64,000 nucleotides of DNA. It comes from Paenibacillus graminis. GTDB taxonomy: Bacteria; Bacillota; Bacilli; Paenibacillales; Paenibacillaceae. Made by a program: the position numbers and the translations under genes. The notes under the pieces were generated by a model. It was not told the origin of the DNA. It made no database searches and was given only the letters and a program-made list of their open reading frames with translations. Location: the NCBI RefSeq assembly GCF_000758705.1, contig NZ_CP009287.1, positions 5,208,001-5,272,000 on the forward strand, in the 5' to 3' direction. The first letter of the stretch is position 1, and each line of letters opens with the position of its first letter. This document shows, piece by piece, positions 62,692 to 64,000 of the stretch.

Positions 62692-64000
62692 TTATTCATA
62701 TTCCACATACTCAAACCAATCGAAATCGGCATGCTTGCCGCCTCCGCTCATATCTTGGCAGCAAAGACCGACAAAGGCGCCGGTAAAGGTCATTCCATCA
62801 CAGAATTCATCGGACAATGTGCTTGCATCCATCACCGGACCAATCGGAATCCAATCTTCTTCATTTTTGGCATAATAAAACTGCAATTGATCATAGTCGA
62901 TTGCTGCCCGGAGGAAGATATGCTTCCATCCGTCAATTCCAATATCCGGAATGGGTAAATTGAACGCCATATTTTGTGCAGAGATGATACCGAGGCATTT
63001 TCCCAAATGCTCATCATGGCTTACCCTCAAATAATAGAAATTCTGTCTATTGTAATAACATACAAGACCGGCCATTTGCTGAAAGTTGTCGGGTTCAAAT
63101 TCCATGAAGGTGGATGCGGTGTAACGAAATGCTTGCTGCCTTCTAGCCACCAGGCTTTGCCTGTGAGTGGATATCAATGATTCTTTTCCTTTTAATCTAA
63201 GATATCCCGGCCGCTCTTTTAACGACATCATATCCTCGCCTAAAGGAATTCTTAGCGTAGCAAACTGCATGTCTAACTTCACTGAGGCAAAGTGATCTCT
63301 CGTGGCGCTCGGTTCCCATTTATGCTCAGACAGAGCTGGAGCCTGCACTTTTACTTGAGGCTCCCGTCCCCCATGCTCGAGCCTAAACCAGCCTTCTTCA
63401 GTCCATATCATTTTTTGAATGGCTGTCTCCCTGCCCAAAATACATCTCCCGGTTGCAGGAATCGGCCTGCCGCAAAGATGAACTATATACCATTCTCCAC
63501 TCGGAGTATCCACAAGGCTAGCATGCCCTGCTTTCTGAAGAAGTAATGTCGGATCATGCCTGGAAGTCAGTATGGGATTGGCCGGATCCAGTTCATACGG
63601 GCCTTCGATATTGATGGAACGTGCCATTGTAACCGCATGATGCAACCCAGTCCCCCCTTCCGCAGTCATCAGATAGTAATAACCATTATGCTTGTAAAGA
63701 TGAGGCCCTTCCGTTATGCCTAGCTCTGATCCCATAAAAATATTCACCGGATTGCCCACGAGCTTTTTCTCCTTCATGGAATATTCCTGAAGAACAATTC
63801 CTGCAAACAGATTCCTCACCGAACGGTAATCCCACAGCATGTTGACGAGCCATTTTCTGCCGTCATCATCGTGAAATAATGAAGGATCAAATCCGCTGCT
63901 GTTCAGGTATATAGGCTCAGACCATTTCCCAGTCAAATCCGTGGCCGTCACAAGATAATTGTGCGTATCCTTGAACCCCCAACCATCCACTGATTTTGCA
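62692..64000 (-). CDS. GH43 beta-xylosidase/arabinofuranosidase, partial (runs off the window)
   Basis: The C-terminal 436 codons are present; the frame is open to the window edge, so the N-terminal 90 or so residues lie outside. FKDTHNYLVTATD, SGFDPSLFHDDDGRKWLVNML and TEGPHLYKHNGYYYLMTAEGG line up with residues 97 onward of the GH43 at 16080, including the pKa-modulating Asp and the acid Glu. The C-terminal sandwich ends GGGKHADFDWFEYVEYE, again like its paralogue. The two differ in many positions, so they are diverged duplicates. It heads the pair with the GH78-like gene. Confidence 0.9.
   Translation of the reverse strand, partial: AKSVDGWGFKDTHNYLVTATDLTGKWSEPIYLNSSGFDPSLFHDDDGRKWLVNMLWDYRSVRNLFAGIVLQEYSMKEKKLVGNPVNIFMGSELGITEGPHLYKHNGYYYLMTAEGGTGLHHAVTMARSINIEGPYELDPANPILTSRHDPTLLLQKAGHASLVDTPSGEWYIVHLCGRPIPATGRCILGRETAIQKMIWTEEGWFRLEHGGREPQVKVQAPALSEHKWEPSATRDHFASVKLDMQFATLRIPLGEDMMSLKERPGYLRLKGKESLISTHRQSLVARRQQAFRYTASTFMEFEPDNFQQMAGLVCYYNRQNFYYLRVSHDEHLGKCLGIISAQNMAFNLPIPDIGIDGWKHIFLRAAIDYDQLQFYYAKNEEDWIPIGPVMDASTLSDEFCDGMTFTGAFVGLCCQDMSGGGKHADFDWFEYVEYE

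Noticed and set aside
1..64000. CRISPR array, tRNA, rRNA, prophage or integrase
   Set aside because: No regularly spaced repeats, no cloverleaf or rRNA-like stretches, and no phage structural or integrase genes were seen; the only mobile-element trace is the transposase end at the left edge.

Overview
The window looks like a chromosomal segment of a carbohydrate-degrading Firmicute, most likely Paenibacillus or a close relative. The evidence is strong AGGAGG-type ribosome binding sites, TTG and GTG starts, a YesM/YesN two-component pair, Lpl/Msm-type CUT1 sugar ABC importers without their own ATPase, CcpA (cre)-like sites, many AraC-family regulators and a high density of glycoside hydrolases (GH2, GH3, GH13, GH36, GH42, GH43, GH78-like). 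No rRNA, tRNA or CRISPR was seen.

Layout. 1-480: the end of an IS4-type transposase gene. 513-2838: a three-gene redox set (two SDR-type genes and an F420-dependent-reductase-like NADP oxidoreductase), read leftward from a promoter with two repeated AT-rich operator-like boxes; two of its genes look GC-rich and foreign. 3441-4065: remnants of WYL-type regulators. 4261-9713: AraC regulator, class II aldolase, PfkB kinase, class I xylose-isomerase-like enzyme and zinc dehydrogenase, which together suggest isomerisation, phosphorylation and aldol cleavage of a sugar. 9879-12700: a TetR regulator followed by a graveyard of broken AraC, symporter, ABC permease, binding-protein and MFS genes. 12748-15689: AraC regulator divergent from a GH42 beta-galactosidase. 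16080-26117 (leftward): GH42, binding lipoprotein, two permeases, YesM-like kinase, YesN-like regulator and GH43, a complete oligosaccharide uptake and degradation operon.

26371-38172 is the most unusual part. A leftward block holds a lipoprotein, a domain-swapped GH3 with membrane anchors at both ends, a four-helix membrane protein, GH2, GtrA, a GT2 glycosyltransferase and UDP-galactopyranose mutase. It is divergent from a LytTR/GHKL two-component system. It combines galactofuranose-type glycan synthesis with cell-surface glycosidases under one candidate regulator.

38560-54989 is an alpha-galactoside/sucrose locus: PfkB fructokinase and sucrose (or sucrose 6'-phosphate) phosphorylase behind tandem LacI-type operators, then two head-to-head ABC-importer/GH36-like operons, then AraC and a classical GH36 alpha-galactosidase. 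Raffinose would be cut to galactose plus sucrose, and sucrose split by the phosphorylase. The two head-to-head operons meet at about 46455, where both binding-protein genes have lost their 5' ends and the divergent promoter region is gone.

55228-64000: SDR and AraC pair, a GH43 with a C-terminal carbohydrate-binding domain, a GH42 pseudogene, a GH78-like rhamnosidase and a second GH43 that runs off the window and is a paralogue of the one at 16080. Throughout, intact catabolic operons alternate with truncated relatives, which suggests active gain and loss of sugar-use genes.
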